DNA from: Paenibacillus barengoltzii NBRC 101215
Lineage (GTDB): Bacteria; Bacillota; Bacilli; Paenibacillales; Paenibacillaceae
Reading direction: 5' to 3'
DNA: 50,979 nucleotides
Assembly (NCBI RefSeq): GCF_004000745.1
Contig: NZ_BILV01000048.1
Location: 1 to 50,979 of the forward strand
Position numbers and translations under genes: made by a program. The notes below the pieces were generated by a model. It was not told the origin of the DNA. It made no database searches and saw nothing but the letters and a program-made list of their open reading frames with translations. Position 1 is the first letter of the stretch. Each line of letters begins with the position of its first letter. This document shows, piece after piece, positions 15,905 through 24,968 of the stretch.

Positions 15905-17176
15905 ATGAGCGAACTGATTAATAATCGGGAGTATGGCGCACCGGAACAAAGCCGCCGGCAGCAGATGCTAAAGGAGATTATTAAGGAGCTGCATCAGGGG
16001 AAGAGCGTGGAGGAAGTGAAGGCGCGGTTTGAAGAGGCTGTCGGTGACGTGACGGTTACGGAAATTTCTGCGATGGAGCATGCGCTGATGGATGAGGAGG
16101 GCATTCCAGTCGAAGAGGTTCAGCGGCTGTGCTCGGTGCATACGGCGATTTTTAAGGGCTCGATCGAGGACATTCACCGGTCGTCCAAGCCGGAGGAGCA
16201 GCCGGGGCACCCGGTGCATACTTTCAAGCTGGAAAATCGCGAGATCGAGCGGCTGGTGAATTTCAAGCTTCAGCTTCATCTGGACAAGTACCGAAAGGCC
16301 CCCAGCAGCGAGATCGTATACAAATTGTTAGAGGATTTAAACCTGCTGATGGATCTTGATAAGCACTACAGCCGTAAGGAAAACCTGCTGTTCCCGTATC
16401 TGGAGAAGTACGGCATCTACGGACCGACGAAGGTGATGTGGGGCGTGGACGACGGCATCCGCATGATGATCAAGGAAACGAAGGGCAAGCTGGCGGACGG
16501 CAGCGCGGATTCGGAGACGATAGTGATGAATCTGGAACGGATTATTAAGGAAGTCAATGAGATGATTTTTAAAGAAGAAAATATTCTGCTCCCGATGGCC
16601 CTTGAGAAGTTAACGGAGGACGAATGGGTCAGCATTGCGCGGGAAAGCGATCAGATCGGCTTCTGCTTAACCGCGCCGGAGCGCGAATGGATTCCAGAGC
16701 GCGTACCGCTGCAATCCTTGGGTGAAGAAGAGGAAGGAACCGCGCAGGCAGGTACGGAAGCAGGAGTTCCCCAAGGGTACGTTAAATTTGAGACCGGCGT
16801 TCTCTCGATGGAACAGCTGGAGGCGGTAATGAACCATCTTCCAGTGGATCTGACGTTTATCGATGAGAACGATGTCGTCCGATATTTCTCCCACGGTAAA
16901 GAGCGCATCTTTGCCCGGACGAAGGCGGTCATTGGCCGGACCGTACAAAATTGCCACCCGCCGCAAAGCGTCCATGTCGTCAACCAGCTGTTGGAGGATT
17001 TCAAGGCGGGGCGGAAGGATGTCGAGGACTTCTGGATTCCGGTGAAGGACAAATTTGTGTACATCCGCTATTTCGCTGTACGCAGCGAGGATGGACGTTA
17101 TTTAGGAACGCTGGAGTTCACGCAGAACATCGCTCCTATTCGCGAGCTGCAAGGGCAGAAACGTATTTTGTCCTAG
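15905..17176 (+). CDS. DUF438 protein with hemerythrin-like and PAS domains
   Basis: This is a 423-residue cytoplasmic protein. The N-terminal DUF438 domain (about 15-85) includes EISAMEHALMDEEGIPVEEVQRLC. A hemerythrin-like four-helix region (about 105-255) has candidate di-iron ligands in LHLDKY, DLDKHYSRKENLLFPYLE and FKEENILLPM. The C-terminal third is a PAS_10 domain starting near LSMEQLEAVMNHLPVDLTFIDENDVV. Relatives are found mainly in anaerobes and facultative anaerobes and resemble di-iron repair or nitric-oxide-response proteins, but no reaction is assigned. AAGGAGG precedes the ATG. The Fnr-like and Fur-like sites upstream suggest induction when oxygen and iron are low. Confidence 0.9.
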   Translation: MSELINNREYGAPEQSRRQQMLKEIIKELHQGKSVEEVKARFEEAVGDVTVTEISAMEHALMDEEGIPVEEVQRLCSVHTAIFKGSIEDIHRSSKPEEQPGHPVHTFKLENREIERLVNFKLQLHLDKYRKAPSSEIVYKLLEDLNLLMDLDKHYSRKENLLFPYLEKYGIYGPTKVMWGVDDGIRMMIKETKGKLADGSADSETIVMNLERIIKEVNEMIFKEENILLPMALEKLTEDEWVSIARESDQIGFCLTAPEREWIPERVPLQSLGEEEEGTAQAGTEAGVPQGYVKFETGVLSMEQLEAVMNHLPVDLTFIDENDVVRYFSHGKERIFARTKAVIGRTVQNCHPPQSVHVVNQLLEDFKAGRKDVEDFWIPVKDKFVYIRYFAVRSEDGRYLGTLEFTQNIAPIRELQGQKRILS

Positions 17177-17231
17177 TTCCGAGCAAAAGCGGCTCGATCC
17201 TGTCCAAAATGGCTCACTCTTCTTCTTGCAT

Positions 17232-17263
17232 CCGGCGTTTGCATTTGCGAATGCCGGTTTTTT
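17232..17263 (+). terminator. Terminator of the DUF438 gene
   Basis: CCGGCGTTTGC pairs with GCGAATGCCGG (11 bp, two wobbles, loop ATTT) and is followed by TTTTTT. Confidence 0.88.
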
Positions 17264-17361
17264 CATATAACGGAAACTACACTCGCTGACGCTTGCCTGT
17301 GATCTGTGTCATTTACGCAAAATCCCTTATCGGTATTGGGATTGCCGTTTCTTCCCTTCTC

Positions 17362-17390
17362 TTGACCGAACCGATGGGTTCGCTTATAGT
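17362..17390 (+). promoter_or_regulatory. Sigma-A promoter of the glucokinase gene
   Basis: TTGACC at 17362-17367 and TATAGT at 17385-17390 are separated by 17 bp. The leader of about 130 nt contains a GAAAAC/GTTTTC hairpin. The rest of the 17264-17529 interval shows only a small AATCCC/GGGATT hairpin at 17321-17343. Confidence 0.75.
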
Positions 17391-17529
17391 TGGTACGTAG
17401 GAGAAAACTACTTGCGAAGGCGTTTTCAGTCATGGCGCGGAATAAAGCGGCGATGGATCGAGAATGGCCTTTTTGCACGTATAGGTACGTAAATGATCTA
17501 TATATTTATGAAAAAGGTGGCTTGTGAAA

Positions 17530-18480
17530 ATGTCTGAAAAAATCTACATTGGCGTTGACCTGGGAGGTACGGCAGTCAAAGTCGGCATTTGCAATGAAGA
17601 AGGGCAGCTTCTTCATACGTACGAAGGACCGACCGAAGTCGATAAGGGCGCGGATACGGTCGTGGCGAATATCGAGAAGTACGTCCGGCGTGTCGTGGAA
17701 GAATCGCCGTTCGCCTGGGAACAGGTGGCCGGGGTAGGCGCTGGGGTCGCCGGGTTTACGAATGTCCGCGAAGGGATCATCATTTTGGCGCCGAATGTAG
17801 GTTTGAAGGATTTCCCGATTCGCGCCATTTTGGAGGAGCGACTGGGCAAGCCAATCAAAATAGACAATGATGCCAATGTGGCCGCACTTGGAGAAGCTTG
17901 GGGCGGTGCAGGCAAAGGCATCGACAATTGCGTATGCTACACGCTGGGAACCGGCGTTGGCGGCGGGATCATCATTAACGGGAAGATTTATCAAGGCTTC
18001 TCCGGAATGGCCGGAGAGCTTGGACATATGTCTGTAGTTCCGGATCTGGAAGCGATCGGCTGCGGCTGCGGCCAAATGGGCTGCTTGGAAACCGTATCCT
18101 CGGCTACGGGGATTATTCGCATGGCAAAAGACGCTGTGGCGCGCGGTGACCGGACCTCGCTGGCTCATGTGGAGAACATTATGGCGAAGGATGTGTTTGA
18201 CGCAGCTAAAGCGGGTGACGAAGCGGCAATTCGCATCGTGAACCGGGCGGCCTTCTATCTGGGCAAATCGATGGCGGCTGTCGCTGTCGTTCTGAATCCA
18301 GAGCTGTTTATTATCGGCGGGGGCGTGTCCAAAGCCGGTGACATTCTGTTTAACGAAGTTCGCAGCGTATTCGCCAAATTGACGCCGGAGCCGGTGCAAC
18401 GCGGCATGCAAATCGTTCCTGCAACCTTGGGCAATGACGCGGGAATGGTCGGTGCCGCTGGCCTCTTCCTCCGTTCTTAA
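17530..18480 (+). CDS. glcK: Glucokinase, ROK family
   Basis: This is a 316-residue cytoplasmic enzyme that phosphorylates glucose to glucose-6-phosphate, feeding the glycolytic genes downstream in this window. It shows the ATP motif DLGGT at 10-14, the catalytic base D114 in IDNDANVAALGE, and the ROK zinc site: H166 in GELGH plus C178, C180 and C185 in CGCGQMGCLE. I chose the ATG at 17530, 9 nt after AGGTGG, over an in-frame GTG at 17524 that is too close to that site. Length and motifs match B. subtilis GlcK. It has its own promoter. Confidence 0.95.
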   Translation: MSEKIYIGVDLGGTAVKVGICNEEGQLLHTYEGPTEVDKGADTVVANIEKYVRRVVEESPFAWEQVAGVGAGVAGFTNVREGIIILAPNVGLKDFPIRAILEERLGKPIKIDNDANVAALGEAWGGAGKGIDNCVCYTLGTGVGGGIIINGKIYQGFSGMAGELGHMSVVPDLEAIGCGCGQMGCLETVSSATGIIRMAKDAVARGDRTSLAHVENIMAKDVFDAAKAGDEAAIRIVNRAAFYLGKSMAAVAVVLNPELFIIGGGVSKAGDILFNEVRSVFAKLTPEPVQRGMQIVPATLGNDAGMVGAAGLFLRS

Positions 18481-18521
18481 TCATAAGGTAGTTCAAGAGG
18501 TCGTCTTTCCATCACGAAGCA

Positions 18522-18709
18522 TCTAACGGACACCAGAGCCGTTATTTGCCTGTCGTGAACGGATGACAGTTTCTAGCGGACTGAGGAGACCTTATTTGTG
18601 GGAAATGCTGCTCAGTGGCCATTCTCAGAGCCCTTTAAGGTATCTGGGGTCCGTTACAGTGGGAAATAGCCGGGAAATCGAGAAATAGAGTCATTACGGT
18701 CCGTTACAA
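18522..18709. repeat. Intergenic inverted-repeat element: two forward and two reverse ~50-bp units
   Basis: Forward copies of a core like TCTAACGGACACCAGAGCC followed by TTATTT begin at 18522 and 18572. Reverse copies end at 18659 and 18709 (TGTAACGGAC on the minus strand). Spacing is 50 bp within each pair. The two arms can fold on each other around 18615. It fills most of the glcK-rapZ interval; the same family and layout recurs at 32485-32672. Confidence 0.7.
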
Positions 18710-18751
18710 TTAGATTATGGACAAGGAGAAGTACGCGAGGAGGGAATACTC

Positions 18752-19642
18752 ATGCCGGAGAAAGAAACAAGTTCGGTCGCCAATCTGATCATTATCACGG
18801 GCATGTCGGGGGCAGGCAAGTCGCTGGCCGTGCGCAGTTTGGAGGATCTCGGATTTTTTTGCGTAGATAATTTGCCTCCGGTGCTGATTCCCAAATTCGC
18901 AGAATTGATTGAACAATCCAAAGGGAAAATCGCCAAGGTTGCGCTGGTCATCGACCTGCGCGGCCGGGAGTTCTTCACGGCGCTTTCGGAGTCGCTGGCA
19001 TATATTAAGGAGCATTTCACCATTAAGTGTGAAATCCTGTTCCTCGATGCCACCGATTCGATCCTCGTGCAGCGGTATAAGGAGAGCCGCCGCCGCCATC
19101 CGATGGCCCCGGACGGGATGCCGCTGGACGGTATCCGGCTGGAACGCAAAATGTTGGATGATTTGCGGATGTCGGCAACTCAAGTGATCGATACCAGCAA
19201 CATGAAGCCGGCACAGCTTAAGGAGAAGATCATTTCCCGATTCTCGCATTTGGAGAGCAGCAACCTATCGGTGAACATTACATCGTTTGGATTTAAATAT
19301 GGGATTCCGATCGATGCCGACCTGGTGTTCGACGTGCGCTTCCTGCCGAATCCCCATTATATCGAGCAGCTGCGGCCGCTCACGGGACAAAACAGCGAGG
19401 TATATGAATATGTTATGAAGTGGCCGGAGACGCAGACATTCTTGGCTAAATTGCTGGATATGCTGCATTTCCTGCTGCCGCAATATCATAAAGAGGGGAA
19501 AAGCCAAGTCATCATCGGCATCGGCTGTACCGGCGGCAAACACCGTTCGGTTGCCATTGCCGAGTACCTGGGTAAGATGCTTGGCGTCAGCGAAACGGAA
19601 ACGGTTCGCGTCAGTCATCGCGATGAAGGCCGGGACCGCTAA
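18752..19642 (+). CDS. rapZ: RapZ/YvcJ nucleotide-binding protein
   Basis: This is a 296-residue P-loop protein of the RapZ family. The Walker A motif GMSGAGKS is near residues 17-24, [14 protein letters not shown] follows, and the C-terminal domain carries [16 protein letters not shown]. In E. coli RapZ guides RNase E to a small RNA controlling glucosamine-6-phosphate synthase. In Bacillus (YvcJ) it hydrolyses nucleotides and affects competence. It starts at an ATG with GAGGAGGG upstream and heads the conserved rapZ-yvcK-whiA-crh cluster. Confidence 0.96.
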   Translation: MPEKETSSVANLIIITGMSGAGKSLAVRSLEDLGFFCVDNLPPVLIPKFAELIEQSKGKIAKVALVIDLRGREFFTALSESLAYIKEHFTIKCEILFLDATDSILVQRYKESRRRHPMAPDGMPLDGIRLERKMLDDLRMSATQVIDTSNMKPAQLKEKIISRFSHLESSNLSVNITSFGFKYGIPIDADLVFDVRFLPNPHYIEQLRPLTGQNSEVYEYVMKWPETQTFLAKLLDMLHFLLPQYHKEGKSQVIIGIGCTGGKHRSVAIAEYLGKMLGVSETETVRVSHRDEGRDR

Positions 19643-19721
19643 CCAAGCCCCCTGCAAGTATAGAGGACATTCAAAAGGATAACCTGTTCCCTTTTTGAAC
19701 CCTCATTAAGAGGTGAACCTA

Positions 19722-20711
19722 GTGATACATCGGGCTAAGGATATAAGAGTTCCGCGGATCGTTGTGATGGGCGGCGGTACTGGCTTGTCTGTCATGCTCC
19801 GCGGGTTGAAAGAGAGACCGCTCGATATCACGGCTATTGTAACTGTAGCCGACGATGGGGGCAGCTCCGGGATCTTGCGCAACGAATTACAAATGCCGCC
19901 GCCCGGGGATATTCGCAACGTACTTACCGCACTGGCTGACGTCGAACCGTTGTTGTCGGATATGCTGAACTATCGGTTTGCATCGGGTTCGGGGTTGGCT
20001 GGGCACAGTCTGGGCAATCTGATCTTGGCGGCAATAACCGATATTTCCGGTGATTTCGTCACCGCGGTGCGTGAGCTGAGCCGCGTCTTTGCCGTACGCG
20101 GGCGCGTGTTGCCGGCTGCGGGTCAGGCGGTCGTGCTGCACGCGGAGATGGAAGATGGTACAATCGTGACTGGGGAATCGAAGATCCCGGAGGTTCGAGG
20201 CAAGATCAAGCGCATTTTCCTTGAACCGGAAGAGGTCGAGCCATTGCCGGAGGCCGTAGAGGCCATTCGGGAGGCAGACGCTATTCTGATTGGACCGGGC
20301 AGCTTGTACACCAGCATTATTCCGAATTTGCTTGTACCGAAACTGGCAGAGGCGGTATTGGAAAATACTTCCGCAATCAAAATATTCATATGCAATGTTA
20401 TGACCCAGCCGGGCGAAACGGACGATTATACGGTCAGCGACCATTTGCAAGCCGTGTATAATCACGTGGGCAAGCATTTGTTCGACTACGTTATCGTGAA
20501 CGACGGCGAAATTCCGCCGCAGGTTCAGGATTTTTACGCGGAGAAAGGCGCCAAGCCCGTCCAGGTGGACTGGGATAACGTGACGGGTCAAGGCTATAAG
20601 GTGATTGCCGATACCCTGGTGTTGTTCCGCAGATATTTGCGGCATGATGCCGATAAATTAAGCCATCATATATACCAACTAGTTGAAAACTGGATTTTAC
20701 GAAAGAGGTGA
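19722..20711 (+). CDS. yvcK: YvcK/CofD-like gluconeogenesis and morphogenesis factor
   Basis: This is a 329-residue protein of the YvcK family, which in B. subtilis binds UDP-sugars and is needed for cell shape and growth on gluconeogenic carbon sources. The N-terminal [17 protein letters not shown], the VADDGGSSG motif and the [15 protein letters not shown] segment are family hallmarks. I place the start at the GTG at 19722, 6 nt after AGAGGTG; an in-frame GTG at 19713 overlaps that ribosome site. The gene lies between rapZ and whiA as in most Firmicutes, and its stop overlaps the whiA ribosome site. Confidence 0.94.
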   Translation: MIHRAKDIRVPRIVVMGGGTGLSVMLRGLKERPLDITAIVTVADDGGSSGILRNELQMPPPGDIRNVLTALADVEPLLSDMLNYRFASGSGLAGHSLGNLILAAITDISGDFVTAVRELSRVFAVRGRVLPAAGQAVVLHAEMEDGTIVTGESKIPEVRGKIKRIFLEPEEVEPLPEAVEAIREADAILIGPGSLYTSIIPNLLVPKLAEAVLENTSAIKIFICNVMTQPGETDDYTVSDHLQAVYNHVGKHLFDYVIVNDGEIPPQVQDFYAEKGAKPVQVDWDNVTGQGYKVIADTLVLFRRYLRHDADKLSHHIYQLVENWILRKR

Positions 20712-20716
20712 GTCTC

Positions 20717-21646
20717 TTGTCCTTTGCGGCGCAAACCAAAAAAGAGCTGACGATGGTCGAAGCCTCAGACTGCTGTGAGCAGGCTGAACTATCCGCCCTC
20801 ATCCGAATGAACGGATCAGTGCAGGTTTCGAACAAGAAGATCGTTTTGGATATTTCCACCGAAAACGCCGCGATCGCAAGGCGGATCTACTCCTTGTTGA
20901 AGAAGCATTTCCACATTCACACGGAGCTGCTAGTCCGCAAAAAGATGCGCCTCAAGAAAAACAATGTCTACATCGTTCGCATTCCGGCTCGGGTGGAGGA
21001 GATTCTAAAGGAGCTGAAAATCGTCTCCGAGGGGTTTATTTTTCATCCCGGGATTAATCCGGAGCTCACACGGAAAAACTGTTGTAAGCGGGCTTATCTG
21101 CGCGGGGCGTTCATGGCCGGCGGGTCGGTCAACAATCCGGAGGGTTCGTCTTACCATTTGGAGATCGCCTCGATGTACGAAGAGCATTGCAAGGCGCTGG
21201 TCGATCTGGCGAACGAGTTTCATCTGAACGCACGTTGCATCGAGCGGAAGAAAGGCTTTATTTTCTACATCAAAGAAGGCGAAAAAATCATCGAGCTCCT
21301 CAGCATCATCGGCGCACACCAGGCGTTGTTCAAATTCGAGGACGTGCGGATTATGCGCGACATGCGCAATTCCGTCAATCGCATCGTGAACTGCGAGACG
21401 GCCAACTTGAACAAGACGATTGGCGCTGCGGTCCGTCAGATCGACAACATCAAGCTGCTTCAGAAGGAAGTGGGGCTCGAGAACCTGCCGGAGAAGCTGC
21501 GGGAGGTCGCCGAGGTTCGCCTGGCTCATCCGGATATGAACCTGAAGGAAGTGGGCGAACTGCTGAAAGGAACGGTCAGCAAATCGGGGGTAAATCACCG
21601 GTTACGCAAGATCGATGAGCTTGCTGAAAAAATTCGCGGAGGCTAA
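20717..21646 (+). CDS. whiA: WhiA sporulation/division regulator
   Basis: This is a 309-residue DNA-binding protein. The N-terminal half resembles LAGLIDADG endonucleases without their catalytic residues; the C-terminus has a helix-turn-helix near [26 protein letters not shown]. In Streptomyces it controls sporulation septation, and in B. subtilis it affects division and chromosome segregation. The TTG at 20717 gives the conserved start [11 protein letters not shown] and follows AGAGGTG by 6 nt; an in-frame GTG at 20708 lies within that site. Confidence 0.95.
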   Translation: MSFAAQTKKELTMVEASDCCEQAELSALIRMNGSVQVSNKKIVLDISTENAAIARRIYSLLKKHFHIHTELLVRKKMRLKKNNVYIVRIPARVEEILKELKIVSEGFIFHPGINPELTRKNCCKRAYLRGAFMAGGSVNNPEGSSYHLEIASMYEEHCKALVDLANEFHLNARCIERKKGFIFYIKEGEKIIELLSIIGAHQALFKFEDVRIMRDMRNSVNRIVNCETANLNKTIGAAVRQIDNIKLLQKEVGLENLPEKLREVAEVRLAHPDMNLKEVGELLKGTVSKSGVNHRLRKIDELAEKIRGG

Positions 21647-21681
21647 TCTGGTTTTGCTGCTAGTGTGATTTGTACTCCGTA

Positions 21682-21690
21682 TGCTATAAT
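21682..21690 (+). promoter_or_regulatory. Extended -10 promoter of the HPr/Crh gene
   Basis: TG-c-TATAAT is a consensus extended -10 about 66 nt upstream of the HPr-like gene. This suggests the gene is also transcribed independently of whiA. Confidence 0.65.
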
Positions 21691-21755
21691 GATAGAAATT
21701 ATAATGTCAACGAATGTGACGAAATGGATTGAATTCGTATAGGGGGTAAGTTTTC

Positions 21756-22025
21756 ATGGTTAAACACCCGGTTACCGTTCGTTTGAAAACGGGGCTGCAT
21801 GCTCGGCCGGCTGCGCTTTTCGTTCAGGAAGCGAATAAATATTCTTCAGAGATTTTCGTTGAGAAAGACGATAAAAAAGTGAACGCCAAGAGCATCATGG
21901 GGATTATGAGCCTTGCAATCAGCACAGGTACCGAGATTTACATTAGTGCGGAAGGTGCGGACGCTGAGCAGGCTGCAAACGCTTTAATCAATTTAGTCAG
22001 CAAAGAGGAGCTGGAGAACCAGTAA
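21756..22025 (+). CDS. HPr-family phosphocarrier at the crh locus (keeps His15)
   Basis: This is an 89-residue HPr-fold protein. It follows whiA exactly where B. subtilis has crh, and its sequence is Crh-like (RLKTGLHARPAALFVQEAN, VNAKSIMG). Unlike B. subtilis Crh, which has Gln at position 15 and cannot carry phosphate in the PTS, this protein has His15. It also has Ser46, the HPr-kinase site used for CcpA co-repression. It could therefore serve both as a PTS phosphocarrier and as a catabolite co-repressor. GGGGG lies a few nucleotides upstream of the ATG, and a terminator follows. Confidence 0.9.
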   Translation: MVKHPVTVRLKTGLHARPAALFVQEANKYSSEIFVEKDDKKVNAKSIMGIMSLAISTGTEIYISAEGADAEQAANALINLVSKEELENQ

Positions 22026-22067
22026 ACGCTGGTTAAGCCTTAGCGAAACAAGGGGATGTTTCCGTGG

Positions 22068-22092
22068 AAGGATCACGGGATCATCCTTTTTT
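22068..22092 (+). terminator. Terminator after the HPr/Crh gene
   Basis: AAGGAT/ATCCTT with a partly paired loop is followed by a T-run. It ends the rapZ-crh transcription unit. Confidence 0.7.
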
Positions 22093-22180
22093 GCTTTATA
22101 CTGCAACATTTGTCCACGATTTACGTTTAGAAGGTAAAATTACCAATCTTTAACCGAAAACAGAATGGAGGTCATGAAAA

Positions 22181-22936
22181 ATGAAAACCTGGTTGAAGCC
22201 GGCAGCTTCTTTGCTGGTTGCGGGAACCTTGATTGCCGGAGGAATCTTTGTAAGCGGTGCCCTTAACGCACCGGTGCCGGTTTATGCGGATGGCGAAATG
22301 CAAAAGAATGTGGTGACAGTGGTGGGTAGCGGTGAGCTGTCCGTGAAGCCGGACGTGGCGTATCTGTCCATTGGCGTGGTGACGGAGGCCAAGACAGCGA
22401 AAGAGGCTCAAAGCGCCAATGCGACTAAAGTGGCTGCGCTGACGAAGCTGCTGAAGGAGACGTGGAAGATTGCCGACAAGGACATTCAAACCGGTCAATT
22501 CTACGTACAGCCGAACTATACGTACAGCGACAAGGAAGGCCAACAGATCAAGGGATATAGCGCTTCGCATTCGCTGGAGGTCACTTACCGGGATTTGTCG
22601 AAAGTAGGACAATTGCTGGATGCGGCGTCTGCGGCGGGAGCCAACCGGATCAATAATATTCGCTTCAGCACCGAAAATCCGGATCAGTACCAAGACCAAG
22701 TGATTCAAAAAGCGATGAATGATGCGAACAAGAAAGCCGCCTCGATCGCGAAAGCCGCCAACCGCCAGCTGGGCATTGTGCTTAGCATCAGCCAAGGCAG
22801 CACAAGCACGCCGATCTTCACGCAGAACGTGAAAATGATGGAAATGGCGGCAGCGGATTCTGCGGTGAGCACACCGGTGGAACCAGGCGAAATCGACCTG
22901 CAAACCACGTTAACAGTGATGTATGAGTTAAAATAA
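22181..22936 (+). CDS. SIMPL-domain (DUF541, YggE-like) secreted protein
   Basis: This is a 251-residue protein with an N-terminal signal segment (about residues 7-36, ending near VPVYADG). A SIMPL/DUF541 domain follows, beginning VVTVVGSGELSVKPDVAYLSIGV. E. coli YggE, the best-known relative, lowers oxidative stress by an unknown mechanism; other members bind kinases. The cleavage region lacks a lipobox, so it is probably secreted or signal-anchored. It is monocistronic, with a GGAGG ribosome site and a strong terminator after it. Confidence 0.88.
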   Translation: MKTWLKPAASLLVAGTLIAGGIFVSGALNAPVPVYADGEMQKNVVTVVGSGELSVKPDVAYLSIGVVTEAKTAKEAQSANATKVAALTKLLKETWKIADKDIQTGQFYVQPNYTYSDKEGQQIKGYSASHSLEVTYRDLSKVGQLLDAASAAGANRINNIRFSTENPDQYQDQVIQKAMNDANKKAASIAKAANRQLGIVLSISQGSTSTPIFTQNVKMMEMAAADSAVSTPVEPGEIDLQTTLTVMYELK

Positions 22937-22950
22937 ATAGTCAATTTTAG

Positions 22951-22987
22951 ACCACCTCTCATTATTTGGAGGTGGTTTTGTTTTTGA
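22951..22987 (+). terminator. Terminator of the SIMPL gene
   Basis: A perfect 8-bp stem, ACCACCTC/GAGGTGGT, is followed by TTTGTTTTTG. Confidence 0.88.
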
Positions 22988-23012
22988 CTCCCATAGAACC
23001 CAACAAAAACTA

Positions 23013-23041
23013 TTGTAACCCGCGCCAAAACAAGGTATAGT
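23013..23041 (+). promoter_or_regulatory. Sigma-A promoter of potABCD
   Basis: TTGTAA (23013-23018) and TATAGT (23036-23041) are 17 bp apart. Transcription would start near 23048, leaving a leader of about 98 nt. Confidence 0.75.
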
Positions 23042-23074
23042 GAATATGCGAAAAAATGAATCGAAGTACCCGAC

Positions 23075-23106
23075 AAAGCCATACCAATGGATATGGCTTT
23101 TTTTTC
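23075..23106 (+). terminator. Attenuator-like terminator in the potA leader
   Basis: AAAGCCATA and TATGGCTTT form a perfect 9-bp stem with an 8-nt loop, followed by a T-run. It lies between the pot promoter and the potA start, so full-length transcription needs read-through or refolding. No known riboswitch consensus was recognised upstream. Confidence 0.75.
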
Positions 23107-23145
23107 TTAGGAAGACAAGCCTACATTGAAGGAGTTGATGCAAAG

Positions 23146-24120
23146 ATGATAGAACTGGCCGCGGTGGAGAAGCACTTTGCGGGACAGGTCGCCTTGCATC
23201 CGCTATCGCTCACGATTAAGGAAGGGGAATTCCTCACCTTGCTGGGCCCAAGCGGCTGCGGCAAGACGACGATTTTGCGCATGATCGCTGGGTTCGAGCA
23301 ACCGACCTCCGGGAAAATCCTGTTGGACGGAAAGGACCTGACGAATTTGCCGCCAAATCGCCGGGATTTGAACCTTGTCTTTCAACATTATGCTTTATTT
23401 CCTCATATGACGGTGGAAGAGAATGTCGCCTTTGGATTGAAGATGAAGAAGATGCCGATCAAGCAGCAACAGGAACGTGTGCGGGAGGCGGTTGAAATGA
23501 CGCAACTGACCGCGCTCACGAAGCGATACCCGCACCAGCTGTCCGGCGGGCAGCAGCAACGGGTGGCCATCGCGCGGGCGATCGCCAACAAGCCGCGGGT
23601 GCTGCTATTGGATGAGCCGCTGGGCGCGCTCGACCTGCAGCTTCGTAAGAGCCTGCAGGCTGAACTTAAGCAGCTGCAGCGCAGCTTGGGCATTACATTC
23701 GTTTACGTCACGCATGACCAGGAAGAAGCGATGATGATGTCTGACCGCATCGTCGTGATGAACAGCGGCAGAGTGGAGCAGATCGGCACCCCGCGGGAAA
23801 TTTACGCACAGCCGGCCACGTTGTTTTCGGCCACCTTCGTGGGCGAGAACAATATTTTCTCCCGAGACGGGCAGTTATTCGCTGTGCGTCCGGAGAAGCT
23901 CAAGGCCGTACAGAGCGGGGAAGGCGTCGAAACGAAGCGCAGCGGCGAGCTGATGGACGTGCAATACCTCGGCGGCGTGCATAAGCTGATCGTGCAGCTG
24001 GAGAATGAACCGATGACCGTATCCATTGTGCTGGATGTCAACGATGAGCGTACGTGGCAAATCGGGGAGACGGTTGGGGTGGATTGGAAGCCGGAGGATG
24101 AGGTGGTCATCGGATCATGA
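23146..24120 (+). CDS. potA: Spermidine/putrescine ABC transporter ATPase
   Basis: This is a 324-residue ATPase powering polyamine import. Walker [10 protein letters not shown] lies at 34-42, the signature is LSGGQQQR and Walker [13 protein letters not shown]; a switch histidine lies in VTHDQEEA. The C-terminal part is a TOBE-type regulatory domain. I placed the start at the ATG at 23146, 11 nt after AAGGAG. The longer frame from 23056 would run through the leader terminator and is rejected. Its stop overlaps the potB start (ATGA). Confidence 0.95.
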   Translation: MIELAAVEKHFAGQVALHPLSLTIKEGEFLTLLGPSGCGKTTILRMIAGFEQPTSGKILLDGKDLTNLPPNRRDLNLVFQHYALFPHMTVEENVAFGLKMKKMPIKQQQERVREAVEMTQLTALTKRYPHQLSGGQQQRVAIARAIANKPRVLLLDEPLGALDLQLRKSLQAELKQLQRSLGITFVYVTHDQEEAMMMSDRIVVMNSGRVEQIGTPREIYAQPATLFSATFVGENNIFSRDGQLFAVRPEKLKAVQSGEGVETKRSGELMDVQYLGGVHKLIVQLENEPMTVSIVLDVNDERTWQIGETVGVDWKPEDEVVIGS

Positions 24121-24968
24121 AAAAATCTGGCTTAAGCATGCTGCCGGTGTTCCTGTGGTTATGCCTGTTCCTGGTTGTGCCAATGCTGATCGTCGTAGGC
24201 ATCTCTTTTATGGGACGTGACGAACTGGGCAATGTGGTACTGGACTTTAATTTGGATGCCTATGCGTTATTTTTTGACCCGTTATATTTGGGCATCTATT
24301 GGGATACGATTGTGTTATCCGTGCTGACGACCGCACTATGTCTATTGCTTAGTTACCCGTTGGCCTATTATATTGCAAACGCCGGTCCGAGAATGCAAAC
24401 CTGGGGCCTTGTGCTAATTACCGTGCCGTTCTGGATCAACTTCCTGATCCGTACCTATGCCTGGGTGCTGCTGCTGCGGACGCAAGGGATCGTAAATGAG
24501 TTCTTGCTTCGCATCGGACTGATCTCCGAGCCGTTGCAGATGCTGTACACGAAGGGCGCGGTGTTGCTCGGCATGGTATATACGTTTATTCCGTTTATGG
24601 TGTTGCCGATCTTTGTCGCGTTGGAGCAGATGGACAAACGACTGCTGGAGGCGGCCAGCGATTTGGGCGCGTCGCGCTGGAAAGCGTTCTGGCACATTAC
24701 GCTGCCGCAAACGAAGTCGGGGATCATGACGGGTTCTGTGCTGGTGTACGTTTCGACGACCGGCATGTTTGTCGTGACGGATATCCTCGGCGGGGCGAAA
24801 TCGGCGATGATCAGCAACATCATTCAAAGTCAGTTTCTTGGGGCACGCAACTGGCCGTTTGGTTCGGCGCTGTCCGTGATCTTCGTGATCACCTCGCTGA
24901 TTCTGATTGCGCTGTTTAATCGGGCGATGACGTCCCGGTATCAAAGGGTGCGGGAGGTGCGTTCATGA
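24117..24968 (+). CDS. potB: Spermidine/putrescine ABC permease PotB
   Basis: This is a 283-residue, six-span permease. The EAA loop reads [20 protein letters not shown], characteristic of PotB/PotC rather than sugar permeases. It is coupled to potA (4-bp overlap) and potC (4-bp overlap). PotB and PotC together form the membrane channel for polyamines. Confidence 0.95.
   Translation: MKKSGLSMLPVFLWLCLFLVVPMLIVVGISFMGRDELGNVVLDFNLDAYALFFDPLYLGIYWDTIVLSVLTTALCLLLSYPLAYYIANAGPRMQTWGLVLITVPFWINFLIRTYAWVLLLRTQGIVNEFLLRIGLISEPLQMLYTKGAVLLGMVYTFIPFMVLPIFVALEQMDKRLLEAASDLGASRWKAFWHITLPQTKSGIMTGSVLVYVSTTGMFVVTDILGGAKSAMISNIIQSQFLGARNWPFGSALSVIFVITSLILIALFNRAMTSRYQRVREVRS

Noticed and set aside
23048..23106. 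Known riboswitch in the potA leader
   Set aside because: I compared it by eye with preQ1, guanidine and SAM-type consensus features and saw none; it is kept only as an unclassified attenuator.
23056..23145. N-terminal extension of PotA from an upstream ATG
   Set aside because: It would be translated through the leader terminator and has no ribosome site; the ATG at 23146 has one and aligns with other PotA starts.
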